The translations under genes and the position numbers were made by a program. Shown here piece by piece: positions 54,480-64,000 of a stretch of 64,000 bases of DNA. Every line of letters begins with the position of its first letter. The stretch's first letter is position 1. The notes below the pieces were generated by a model. The model ran no database searches. It was not told where the DNA came from and saw only the letters and a list, made by a program, of their open reading frames with translations. The stretch is from Symbiodinium kawagutii (Eukaryota > Sar > Dinophyceae > Suessiales > Symbiodiniaceae): positions 135,092 to 199,091 of the forward strand of contig VSDK01006318.1 of assembly GCA_009767595.1 (NCBI GenBank). The letters run 5' to 3'.

Positions 54480-54619
54480 TATTGGCGCGCCTGGGCTTTG
54501 GGTCGCAATTTCCGCTTCTTGCGCCTCGGGCTGAACTGCCGAACTGCGCGTTGCCGGGGGAAACACCCAGCGGTGAGCGCTGGTTGCAGGTGGTGTATCC
54601 AGATGTGGTGGTTGAACAG
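54480..54619 (+). CDS. GC-rich exon candidate
   Basis: One plus frame reads RLGFGSQFPLLAPRAELPNC, then GETPSGERWLQVVYPDVVVE and ends GAACAG|GTGACT in phase 0. Another frame (YWRAWALGRNFRFLRLGLNC) ends at a GTGAGC donor. Both have raised wobble G/C (65-77%). The exon is plausible; the frame is unsettled. Confidence 0.38.
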
Positions 54620-54952
54620 GTGACTTGGGTGAAGAATCCAGTAGAATCTAGTAGATACACGTAGATTCTGGCTGGCGTCATTATACAATTCATTTTCGAC
54701 CATACCTTGGGATGCGTGCCCAATCGACAAATAGTTTTGGAATGGGACTGGATTGAAGTAGAGAGCCAGCTTGGACACTCACCTCAAACCAAGGGACACA
54801 AATAGGTTCAATGCACAAATTCTAGTTGATTTGGCTATATAAACGCTTATTGAAGATCATTGAAGCGTATTTGACAAGAAAAGTTGTAGCTCTAAGTTGG
54901 TGACCCCAATTCCATGTTCTTTTCTGCTTAAAGTGAACAGCTCCATACTTGT

Positions 54953-55043
54953 GTTTCTCAAAGACGTACCCCCAAATCATCCAGTATTAATCATTCACAG
55001 TAATCAACCAACCATTTGGGGGGTCCCCAATCTTTTAAGAAAC
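54953..55043 (+). mobile_element. family B MITE-like element
   Basis: 91 bp; ends GTTTCTCAAAGACGTACCCCC and GGGGTCCCCAATCTTTTAAGAAAC. Best plus-strand copy of the family. Confidence 0.7.
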
Positions 55044-55131
55044 ATAAGAAATCACCATACAGCTCCGTTGGTTTCATGGTCTTCCTTGGCATTTCCCGTG
55101 GCAGCCACGACTAAGCTGGTTGTACTGCCAG

Positions 55132-55625
55132 GTTATTGCCCGAGCCTTTGCCGAACCGGGTCTTCAATGGCCAGGCCTGGCATGGTGCGACTCGTGGGAC
55201 ATGGGGACTTGTCGATGGTGTGGCCCTTGTGTGGCCCCAAAAAGATCCAGTTTTACTGCTCGGAATGAGTATTTTGGGTTTGTGTAGGGCTAATGAAGCG
55301 AGTTTCTGATTGGTTTGAAGTTTACCCTATCTATCCATTATCCTATCTTATGTCGTCAAACTGTAGAATTCAATCAATCCCCAAGCGCTTGACCAACAAC
55401 TTGTCAGTGAAGCCCATGACAACAGATCTGTCCGTCATTGCTGAGCAACGCGCAAAACCTTGGGGAAAACGACGGGGAAAGCCGGCTCTTCACCTCCCAC
55501 TGAAACGACCTCGAGACAAAAGCAGAACTCTTGACGCTCAGGAGTCCACACGGATCGAAGATTTCTGCTTCAACCAGGGGCAAAGAGACCCGCTACTGGG
55601 CGCAGATTCCTTGGGCGCCGGTTGA
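55132..55625 (+). CDS. candidate exon pieces, unknown protein
   Basis: 55132 onward, after GGTTGTACTGCCAG, reads LLPEPLPNRVFNGQAWHGAT, then GLVDGVALVWPQKDPVLLLG. The frame at 55293-55625 reads DLSVIAEQRAKPWGKRRGK, then RPRDKSRTLDAQESTRIED to TGA. Competing frames exist in both. No family recognised. Confidence 0.28.
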
Positions 55626-55679
55626 TGTTCTCGGTGCCATGGTGGCCTGCTTGATTAATGCTGGAGAATATTGGAGAAT

Positions 55680-56010
55680 TCATGGTTGAAGGTTGGTTGA
55701 TTCATTGATTCATTGCAAGTGATAACTCCTAATTGTTTATTGATGATTTAGTGATGAATGATGATTCTTTGCTGGCTGATTGATCAGAGGTTGCTGAGAA
55801 TGGTTGTTTGGTACAGTTGCTTGACACCATTGACAATGAACCAATGCTGGATGGTGTTGATGATTAGTGCGTGCTTGTTGACGGTTAGTGATGGTTGGCT
55901 CATGGTGGGTGGTGGTTGATTCATGGTTGATGATGATTGGTTTTTGGGATGGTTCATGGTCAATGATGGTAGCTGATCATCACGTGATGGTTGAAGGATG
56001 TTACAGTAGT
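55680..56010 (+). repeat. degenerate TGGTTGATGATGATTGG minisatellite
   Basis: Irregular GATGGTTGATTCATGGTTGA units; low complexity rather than a clean array. Confidence 0.6.
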
Positions 56011-56224
56011 GTTTGGTGGATTGCTATGGGGAACATAGCCATTGTTGCTTGTTATTGGTTGTTCCGCAGCGTAAAACATCATGAGCCAACATTATACAAT
56101 TAATATCAATTAATCCTAGTTTCTTCTTTAGGGCTGTGGACGCTCATCAGGGTGGCGACTCATGGGGCCACAGAAGCAGGTTCAGGTATCATTCCAAAAC
56201 ATTCTCAATCATTCCAGATAAGTT

Positions 56225-56570
56225 TATTTAATCCTGGTATTTTTTGGTATTACTTGGAATTATTTGGAATGTTTTGGAATGTTCTGGATTTTTTTGGAAT
56301 TGTTTGGATTTTTTTGGATTTTTTTGGAATGTTTTGGATTTTTTTGATTTGTTTGGAATGTTTTGGATTTTTTTGGAATGTTTTGGAATGTCTTGGAACT
56401 TTTTGGAACTTTTTCGGAACTAGTGATCCAGAATTATTGGAACTTTTTGGATTTTTTGGAACTTTTTTGGAATGATTCAGAATTATTTGGATTTTTTTGG
56501 AAGTTTTTGGATTTTTTCTGACTTGTTTTAGAAGTATTTGGTATCTTTGATAAATTTCCAGAAGTTTCAA
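56225..56570 (+). repeat. TTTTTTGGAATG minisatellite
   Basis: About 30 imperfect 9-13 bp units (TTTTTTGGATTTTTTTGGAA). Lys/Pro/Ser-rich frames on the minus strand are its translation. Confidence 0.9.
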
Positions 56571-56782
56571 CATCCCAGACACAAACCCGATGAGTAGCCA
56601 AGTTGATGAGTAGCCAAGTTGATGAGTAGCCATATATCAATATATATATATACATATTTGTGTGTGCTGGCATGTTCGCATCCTGTGGTATTCAGCGCCG
56701 AAATTGCTCTGCTAGAAACTAAAAGACCGTTCCAACGTTTGGTGTCCCAAGAGGACGATGGTTTTCAAACCACCAGTGGGTG

Positions 56783-57013
56783 ATATGGTTGTGGGTCAAT
56801 ATTGACCATCAATAATGAGGGACAACAACCATCAATAATAGGGAAAAAGTTGATGATGCTACACCACGGCTACAGGATTCTGACCCATAATCATCTGGGT
56901 ATGGGTCAAAACCCTGTACCCCTGGTTCCCCATCATTAACCATTTTTTCCCTATAGTTTGTTGGTTATTAACCACCATTTTTGGTTGGTTAATATTGACC
57001 CAGCTCGCCATAT
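56783..57013. mobile_element. head-to-head pair of family A MITEs
   Basis: 56783-56894 is a minus copy (ATATGGTTGTGGGTCAATATTG at its outer end, TTCTGACCCATAATCAT inside). 56895-57013 is a plus copy (GGGTATGGGTCAAAACCCTG to ATTGACCCAGCTCGCCATAT). They abut with no spacer, forming a 230-bp imperfect palindrome. Confidence 0.75.
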
Positions 57014-57483
57014 CAAATCTACGGACACTGAACTTCCAGACAGCCCCAGGTCTACTGGAGCAGAAGCACCAAGTCACATGATGAGTTTGCTGCGGATGTA
57101 CAGCGTGAAGAGCAAGCAGCCGATTTGGTGCTGTCTCTACTTGCGCCATGTTTGGTTGCAGGACAGCATCGATTTGGGATAGCACTGCTTCTGGAATCAT
57201 GAATGATGCCTGGGCCGCGTCTTGGCACTATTTGACCTACGATTGATATTTCTAGGACATTTTGATCCATTTCTTGGTACAGAGACACAACTACAGTGCA
57301 AGGAGCCGACACCACTAGGGGTTTGGAGAATGGTTGTAACGGTTGGAATTGCCCCAGAGATGCAGCGTCAATTATGTGATGCCGAATTGTCAATTCATGG
57401 CGTTGTACATGTCACTATATCTAGTTTTTCCAATTTTCACGTGTACCAATGAATATATATATATATATCATAGATATTTGGGG

Positions 57484-57550
57484 TGGTTGGTTGGCCAATA
57501 CTTTTGGATGTATAGGTGTTAACATGGTAAAACCACCAAGCCAGCTTTTG
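57484..57550. mobile_element. possible family C relic
   Basis: GGTGGTTGGTTGGCCAATAC ... AAAACCACCAAGCCAGC; the ends match poorly. Confidence 0.25.
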
Positions 57551-58129
57551 CGTTTGTGAACACTTGTGAGAATCCCAATGACAACAAGGCCAGCCAGTGC
57601 CTTGCAGCTTCCTGTGTTTCCAGGACCCTACGGTCTTCGAAAGTCAGTTTGACTTCAGTGTAGGGGGTCCCGATGTTGCGGGCTGTGCTGGAGAATTGAT
57701 GGTTTTGTCACATTGATTCACAGTAAGTGATGATCACAGTTCAATGATTAAAGTGATGATTGTGTGAGTTGTCGATGCCTCATGATGATTCCTTGATGGT
57801 TACTGGTGATTCATGAAGGATGATCAAGGGTTATTGGATGTTATTAATGATATTAACAACAAATACATATTGATGGTTACTATATTTTTATTAATTATTA
57901 TGAATAATACCATGAGTAATGACTATTAATGGTTATTGGCTTTCAACGAATACTGGCTGACTACTGAACACTTGTATTACATCGGCACCACGGTGGCCTC
58001 AGGATGTCCATCAAAAGTCTGACCTCGGGTGGTGGTCATTTCAGGGGTTGCTACAGTGATGGACAAGTTCAACTGGCAGCAGCTGGTAGTATATACTTCC
58101 TTTGTCCATATATATATATATATATGTTC

Positions 58130-58302
58130 AACTGGTAGCATTTCAACTGGGCTGCCAAGATTTCAACAAACCAACGAGCCCCCAGTTCTGAGACGCTGAG
58201 GCCAAACACTTCATCTTGGCAGTTGCTCTGCCACTGTGGACGCAGATGCCTGCCTTGCGGGTGTGTTCGCCCAGCCGGCGGGCCGGCGTTGTTGAAGCCC
58301 AA
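58130..58302 (-). CDS. candidate exon, unknown protein
   Basis: Minus frame reads GFNNAGPPAGRTHPQGRHL, then CQDEVFGLSVSELGARWFVE and ILAAQLKCYQL, entering an AT repeat at its end. Wobble G/C is moderate. A second minus frame (ARRLGEHTRKAGICVHSGRA) is open too. Not recognised. Confidence 0.33.
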
Positions 58303-58359
58303 GAGATCGGGACTTGACTGGCCACCTCAGAGGGTGCTCAGTTTGCTTTGGAAGATACA

Positions 58360-58480
58360 TATTGATATATATACATATATATATATATAGATAGATGTAT
58401 TGATGTTTTGTTTATTGATATTTGGATAGATAAATACAACATGTAGAACCAATCTATATATATATAATACACATGTTTAT
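58360..58480. repeat. AT/GATA microsatellite
   Basis: TATATATA and GATAGATAG runs. Confidence 0.88.
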
Positions 58481-58520
58481 TGTAGAGCTTCGCACAATAG
58501 CGATACCACAGGGTGTCCTT

Positions 58521-58525
58521 GTTGC

Positions 58526-58561
<36 letters not shown>

Positions 58562-58566
58562 CGTGG

Positions 58567-58652
<86 letters not shown>
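58521..58652 (+). repeat. (TTG)n array
   Basis: About 43 TTG units with one TCGTGG interruption; fourth plus-strand TTG array. Confidence 0.97.
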
Positions 58653-58699
58653 GAAGCTTGCACCCCACACCGCGCGCATGCGCATAGGCAGCCTCCTAG

Positions 58700-59780
58700 C
58701 GTGTGTTTTGCTGCGTTGAAGGCCAAAACTCAGGCGTAATCAGGCCCATGTAGGGGTCACGAGATGTTTTTGCTGCTCCAGTAGTGACCAGCAAAATTTG
58801 ATCATGAAAATGGAGATCGACAGAGATGGATGGGGATAAACAGACACCAAGAAGGTCAAGTAGATTTGCTTGCAAGATCTCAAAGATAGACAACAAAAAA
58901 CCTGTTTCTGTTTATGGTTGCATGCCACAATGGATCGTAGTGACTACATCACACATTTCTAGATCAAGTTGGGTGATTTCCCAGCGCCATTTACTAATTT
59001 TGGCTGGTTTACCAGGGGGTATCATCATGCAAGATGCCAATGAGGACTTGCTCACACATCTACCGTATTTGAATGATGCTATCGTTGTCCATGTTTGCTA
59101 CCAACATAAACCCCTAGTAACATGGGGGGAAAAGAAACCTTTTCCCTTAGACTAAAATCCTCAAACAAAAACAAGCACTGCCCTCAATTTTCAGATCCTA
59201 AGAATACACCAAAACCCATGTACAAGACAATCCGGAAAACAATTGTCCATCCTCTCAATTTTCCACTTGAAATCCTGCAGTCAAGGAAAAACATGTCATA
59301 AAGTGTTGCCGGATCTTTGCTGGATCAAGGTTTTCCCTCTAAATAGCAGACAAAATTCATATTCAAATAAACAATCGTTCTGGAAAACTATTTTCGTTTC
59401 AGCTTTTGCCATTTGAACTCCGATGTACAACCGATGTAGAGTAGAGCGAAAACTTGCAGGATCAAGAAACAAGCAGATACCTTTTTTTTTAAGAATCAAG
59501 AATTTCTAGTGCTTGTTTTTTTTTCCAATCCTTTGCCTTTTGAATTTCTCAGTTGACACAATTACGTATTACGACTTGGAGCAAAAACACAATAAATGGG
59601 TTCCTGACCTTGTTCTAAGCACGTAGCAACTAGAGAACTACGGAGATGCATGATTCAGGACATACCGTTACTGTGCTTAATTCATGCATTTGTCAGTAAC
59701 AGCCTTACAGGGCGATATACGATCGACTTCCTATATATACGTATTCTTCACCACCCTTCATCCACAAGTGCTGGTTGGGA
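58700..59780. other. no gene recognised
   Basis: AT-leaning, unique-looking DNA. Plus frame 58826-59155 and minus frame 59296-59499 are open but unsupported. Confidence 0.4.
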
Positions 59781-59802
59781 TATGACATGGATTCTATGTC
59801 AG

Positions 59803-60417
59803 TTGGCTGCGCCGTGATGATGTGTCACATGGTGCCCGGCATTTCGAGGACCTTCTGAGCAGTGAAGCGTTGGAAAGCAATATGCAGCTGACAGCCAAGC
59901 TGCGAGTGATGTTGATGGAAAGGACCCCACTGCCCCTGGGAGATTCTGTGGTGATGCGATTATGGTTGGGTGTCCATTGTTGGCACATCTCGCTTCATGG
60001 TTTACATGCCAAATCTGGAGGTTGGGGGTGCCACACCCACAGGTTGGTTATCTGGAAATGTGTTCAAAAGGAGCGATGTTTGAGAAGTGTTCGAAAGTGC
60101 CGTGGTGACAATCATTGACTGCTGCTTGTTGCTTGATGTTCATAGGTGGCAGGGCGAGAAGCCTTTGAGGGAGCAGAATGCGCAATCTACATGTGTGTTC
60201 TGGCACGTGGAATAGTGCCCAACACCAACACTGAAGTGATCGGAGGACGCAAAACGTGGAATTCTGGGAGAAGGAAGCCAACGCAATCCTGAACTCTGTC
60301 ATCCCTGTCATTTGGGCATCATTAAGGGGGCGGCCTGGGGTGCCCGGTGATGGTTATCTCCGTTGTCACCAAGCGTTTGGTGCTGCAGGCGCCCAGGAAT
60401 ACATCATAGCCGTCTAG
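59803..60417 (+). CDS. candidate gene end, three coding segments, unknown protein
   Basis: Segment A (from 59803, after GATTCTATGTCAG) reads WLRRDDVSHGARHFEDLLSS, then EALESNMQLTAKLRVMLMER and PLGDSVVMRLWLGVHCWH; a GT follows at 60021. Segment B starts at 60146 after GCTTGATGTTCATAG and reads VAGREAFEGAECAIYMCVLA and RGIVPNTNTE. Segment C (about 60240-60417) is shifted by one base and reads NVEFWEKEANAILNSVIPVI, then WASLRGRPGVPGDGYLRCHQ and AFGAAGAQEYIIAV to TAG. A single missing base near 60236-60250 would join B to C, so this may be a recent pseudogene, an assembly error or an extra splice. Wobble G/C about 60%. Family not recognised. Confidence 0.5.
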
Positions 60418-60556
60418 TAGTGGTGGCCGTAGTGGAAGAAGCGGAAGTAAGCGAAGGTAAAGTTAGAGTTGAAGTAGTTAGTAGTACTACGAGTAGTAGC
60501 AGCAGTTGGTAGATGTTAGTAGTGACATGTAGTGACACGTAGTGACATGCAGTGAT
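60414..60556 (+). repeat. degenerate TAGTAG/TAGTGACATG repeat
   Basis: GTAGTAG words, then GTAGTGACATGTAGTGACAC. Confidence 0.75.
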
Positions 60557-60599
60557 TTGGTGGTTGTCACTGCTGTTTTTGTTGTTGCTGCTGGAGTGT

Positions 60600-62020
60600 T
60601 TCACTTGAAAAGACCAACCCAGGTGACATGTTTCCCGACCAGAACAACAGCCAACCAGTGCACAGATTTAGAATGTCAATCATGATTTGATGGGATGAAA
60701 CCACTCAAAACTACTTCCTTCAGTACGTAATTGGCGGAGGTCAAACATGTCTTACTTATACAATGTGTGCTCAAATTCAGATCCAGACATACCTTGCTGG
60801 AACCATAGAGGGATGGTCTCCAGATTAGCATGGCCAGGTGTAAGTTCTCCTAAGGCGCAGTGAAAGACAGCAGGTCAAGCACTGGGACCCTCCATGACTA
60901 AGGCTTGGCTGCTGGAGTGCGGCAGGGGAGTGCCTACATGCAACTTGCCGCCCACATGGGCAAAAAGTGTGCAGAAATTTAAGGCAAAGAGAGCGGTGAT
61001 TTTTCCATTTGCTGGAAAGCCATCAAGAAAGGAGTGGAAGCTTTGAGGAAAGAATCACAAAGATATTTTATTACAGTAGATTATATTATATTCAATTATT
61101 TTTCGGTTTGGTTTTTCATCGAGCACAGTTGTAGTCACTGAGTGGAAGCTTTGAAGCTACTGCAATGAGTTCGGAACAGCCGCAATGCGTGGCACAAGCT
61201 GTTGGGCACAAGTTGTTGGAACTAGGAGGTGTCTATCAAGTGTCACATTTTGGGACTTGAACTCCTGTCCACTGGTTCAGTATGGTGGGGCATGTTTCAG
61301 TTGAAATCCTGCTGACTGGTCAAGAATGGTGGGGCATTATTAAGTTGCAGGACTTTTTTTTACATGTTGGTTTGTTGCAACTTGCTATTGAAATTCCAGT
61401 GGTGATGATGATTTGGTTGATTGTAGCTATGCGAGTCTACTAGCTGGGATCCTCACGCTGATGATTCGATGAAAAGGTGGAAGATCGTTGCATTGCTGTT
61501 AGAAGTACACAATTGATCTGCAAATTTGATGTTTCTATAATCCAGGGTCAAATTCCCGGAGAGTGAGACGGTCATGACAATCCGTGTGGAATTCAATTAG
61601 CCAGAGAGCATTGTAATTGCATAATTGATTGTAATATGATGTAATATTTCAATTATCATTGATGGTTGGTTTTTTCTGTGATTGTTGTCGGATGACTTTG
61701 TATTGTTATTTATTGTGATGTAATCATTGTGTTAGCTAATGGTAGCTATACTTATAAGTTGTGTTCTCGTAACACCCTGAAAGTAGATACTGTAGTATTG
61801 CCACCAAAAACGGCCATCTCATTTCCGAACGGTTGGGGAGGTCCCAGTGTGGAGAAGCCCTGGTTGTTATCCAAAGGCTGAGGTTCTACTGAACCTGTTT
61901 TCTCAAGACTTGCTATCAGATGTGAATCCTATAGAACCCCAAAACCAAGGACTGAAATGCCAGCATTAAGATTGACCATCCAGCGAAAAACACACATCGT
62001 TGCAACAAATCGCCATTTCA
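60600..62020. other. no gene recognised; 44-bp duplication near 61272
   Basis: CTGGTTCAGTATGGTGGGGC and CTGGTCAAGAATGGTGGGGC lie 44 bp apart (61272, 61316). Otherwise no supported feature. Confidence 0.45.
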
Positions 62021-62028
62021 ATCTGACC

Positions 62029-62154
62029 ATATGGCGGTGGGTCAAAACCCTGTACCCCTGGTTCCTCTATTATCATTAACCATTGTTTTCCTTATGATTT
62101 GGTTGGTCATTATAAGCCATCATTGATGGTCAAGTGCTTGACCCATAGCCATAT
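62029..62154 (+). mobile_element. family A MITE, best copy
   Basis: 126 bp with terminal repeats ATATGGCGGTGGGTCAA and TTGACCCATAGCCATAT. Interior CCCTGTACCCCTGGTTCC, then CATTAACCATTGTTTTCC. Confidence 0.8.
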
Positions 62155-62372
62155 ATAACCGGTATATCCCCTATAGTCGCTAGTTGTTATCCCCTATTAT
62201 TAACCATTAACCAGCTTAGTTAACCATTGGTTGGTTGGTTGATATTGACCCAACCCATAGCCATATAGAACTGGTATATCCCCTATTACTGTTGGTTATT
62301 GTCCCCTAGTATTAACCATTCACCAGCTAGTTGACCATTGGTAGGTTAAAGCCTTGACCCAGCTCGCCATAT
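62155..62372 (+). repeat. two tandem half-elements of family A
   Basis: Two units of 112 and 106 bp, each starting near GGTATATCCCCTAT and ending ...GCCATAT (62266 and 62372). They repeat the 3' part of the MITE with an added TTATCCCCTATTATTAACCA module. Confidence 0.7.
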
Positions 62373-62403
62373 CTGCCCAGCTCATGCAGCTGCAGCTGCC
62401 TAG

Positions 62404-62525
62404 GCATGGTGGGTCAACATTTCGTCCCTCGCCTGGGCCTGGCCCCGCTGAAGGATTTCCAGGGTCTATGGCCTCACCTGGTGAGGCGGAACGGGGACCC
62501 AACCAACCGGGACGCTGGGTGGTGA
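62404..62525 (+). CDS. GC3-rich exon candidate inside a family A palindrome
   Basis: After GCAGCTGCCTAG the frame reads MVGQHFVPRLGLAPLKDFQG, then LWPHLVRRNGDPTNRDAGW to TGA. About 30 of 40 wobble bases are G or C. Internal GTGAGG donors (CACCTG|GTGAGG) could end it earlier. Not recognised. Confidence 0.4.
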
Positions 62526-62577
62526 ACGTGAGGATCAAGCTGATCAGTAATGAGAAATTGATGATCAGTAGGGTCAA

Positions 62578-62813
62578 TAAGTGACAATAGTAGGGGATAA
62601 TAGTGGTTAAACAACTGTTAATGATAGCTGGTTAATGGTTTATGATAGGGGATAACAGCCAACAATCGGGGATATGCCAGCTTTCGCTAGGGGTCAAGCA
62701 GTGGACCTAACAACATTGATACGGATAAGAACCAAGAATCATAGGGAAAACTTGCTGGTTGACGGTGGGGGAACCAGGGGGACTACGGGTGAGCTGACCC
62801 ACTGCCATCTGAT
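62578..62813 (-). mobile_element. family A composite in reverse orientation
   Basis: Reverse complement of the 62029-62266 arrangement: GGGGATAATAGTGG modules first, then ATAGGGAAAACTTGC, GAACCAGGGGGACTA and CTGACCCACTGCCAT. Confidence 0.65.
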
Positions 62814-63275
62814 CAGTAATGAGAAATGAATGATGATTGATTGAATTGATTGATTGAATCATGTGGAACACTGATGTTAAATGGCGATGAATCATTCTTG
62901 ATGGTCAGTCACATTACTAATTCGTGGAGTTGAGGGAGGCATTCGGAGCACCAAATGACCCCGAAGGCCACTGGTTCGCCGTGCACATGAGAAGTTAAGC
63001 GACTCCAAATCATCAGTTTTTCGCCGGAACCAGCTGGGCAATAGTGTCATCAACTTGGCATCATCCAATTGGAACTGTGGCAATGGTGACGGTTCCACAA
63101 GAAACGTTGAGGATGAATATTGAGGATGATCCATCTGATGTTCATAGGATTTAGATGGGTTTAGGATGGTTCGGTGTTGAGCTGATGCAAGTGGAATCCG
63201 TAGCTGAGATGACCATGGCCGGCCATTCTCCCCGTGAAGCTTTGGAGTTAACAAAGGAAGGCCATACCCATTTGG
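62814..63275. other. no gene established
   Basis: The minus frame 62892-63302 (136 codons, including DDAKLMTLLPSWFRRKTDDL) is open but has no wobble or splice support. Confidence 0.3.
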
Positions 63276-63385
63276 GCTTCTCAAGCCATAGGGTACCCCC
63301 AAATTATCCTATATTAGTTATTATTAGTGTTAGTTGCTTATAGGAGGAAACCAGCCATTTTCTGCGTACCTCTATCTGAAGAAAC
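63276..63385 (+). mobile_element. family B MITE-like element
   Basis: CTTCTCAAGCCATAGGGTACCCCC start and TCTGAAGAAAC end. Interior AAATTATCCTATATTAGTTA. Confidence 0.6.
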
Positions 63386-63389
63386 CACC

Positions 63390-64000
63390 ATATAAACAGG
63401 ATGAAGAATGATTAATCTGTTTGTTTTGCCTGTGAGCCAGTGAACCTCAGCAAGCTAAGAGTCAAGTTTAGCGCCCCAGAATTGATGATCACAGTGAATC
63501 AAGATACGCTTGATAGCTGCGATGAGTTCGTGTGACTTACTGACACTGTCAACAAGTCAACAGCTGGATTTGGTTGTGACCAAACAGGCAGAAGCGTGAG
63601 GATGATCATGGTCATAGCTGAAAAGTATGTGCTTGTCGATCGGGGGTGCCCATGAAACACAGCTATGATCAAATTTACTCAGGGAAATTGGACGTGTCGT
63701 GCCATGTGGTCAGGCTGCTCTTCAGACTGAAGCATCCTCCACCTGACGAAGAAATGTTGCAGCCAACCTTGCACGATCAGGCAGCTTGGATAGCAATGTA
63801 GGATGACGATGTTCGTGTGGCGTCTTTGTTTAGTGTACTTTCCGGTACTTGGTGAAGTTTTCGGTATGGCCAACAGGATGTTGTAGTTCCAAACTCTACC
63901 ACTACTACGATGCTTCTCTTTTACAAAAATCATTCGCTACATACAGTATCTATACATACATGTGACTATACTTCTACTTATTTGTTATATAGTTATATAT
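63390..64000. other. no gene established
   Basis: The minus frame 63679-63933 (including GWLQHFFVRWRMLQSEEQPD) is open with mild wobble bias, not enough to call. The end of the window is AT-rich. Confidence 0.3.

Noticed and set aside
58454..58739. Poly-Thr, poly-Asn, poly-Gln or poly-Val proteins
   Set aside because: Translations of the (TTG)n array in different frames.
1..64000. Spliced-leader relicts, rRNA, tRNA, CRISPR arrays, bacterial-type operons
   Set aside because: I looked for the dinoflagellate leader tail TTTTGGCTCAAG and for RNA gene or direct-repeat patterns and saw none. An absence judged by eye is not proof.

Overview
The window looks like nuclear DNA of a eukaryotic alga, most likely a dinoflagellate. 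I see no operons, ribosome binding sites, long intact genes, RNA genes or CRISPR arrays. Instead there are dense micro- and minisatellites, three TTTAGGG telomere-type units, MITE-like repeats of about 80-130 bp, and short islands that look like exons, with G or C at wobble positions and GT-AG or GC-AG borders. Four large (TTG)n arrays and GC-AG introns fit published descriptions of dinoflagellates such as Polarella. The genus is inference only; nothing was searched.

The one gene I can name is a voltage-gated-type potassium channel on the + strand, split into very small exons. A pore helix (SIPASFWWAISTLTT) lies at 15363-15469, the selectivity filter (VGYGDMVPQSALGK) at 16152-16193 and an S6-like helix at 16400-16460. 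Phases agree across two GC-AG introns. A 38-nt exon at 11800-11837 may hold the end of S5, and a 23-nt micro-exon at 15241-15263 may hold part of the turret.

The most interesting system is a repeat family called C here, with inverted ends CTGGTTGGTGG...CCACCAACCAG. The 5' end supplies GT and the 3' end supplies AG. At 15264-15362 and 18033-18117 the element coincides with a predicted intron whose flanks join in phase. This is how introner elements (intron-making MITEs, known from dinoflagellates and other algae) behave. Two further MITE-like families, A (ends ATATGGCTATGGGTCAA) and B (ends GTTTCTYAAAATAGGGGTACCCC), are scattered over the window, in places as inverted pairs.

Layout: 0-3 kb holds exon-like pieces on both strands and the telomere-type repeat. 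3-9.4 kb is repeat-dominated, with an 8-bp cryptic array, (TCTG)n, (TTGGG)n, (TTG)n and a 364-nt assembly gap, plus exon pieces at 4.4-5.2 and 6.9-7.2 kb. 9.3-9.9 kb has a two-exon candidate with a 53-nt intron. 10.6-11.6 kb is A-rich filler. 11.8-16.5 kb is the channel gene. 17-20.3 kb holds several exon candidates, one pair phase-matched. 21-35 kb is mostly satellites, with a foldback-like structure at 25.65-26.55 kb and isolated exon islands. 35.6-37.4, 39.8-43.3, 49-55.6 and 59.8-60.4 kb hold further exon clusters between repeats.

Apart from the channel, no product is recognised. At about 45-50% GC several frames of one island can look protein-like, so I rate most exon calls low unless wobble bias, splice signals and phase agree.
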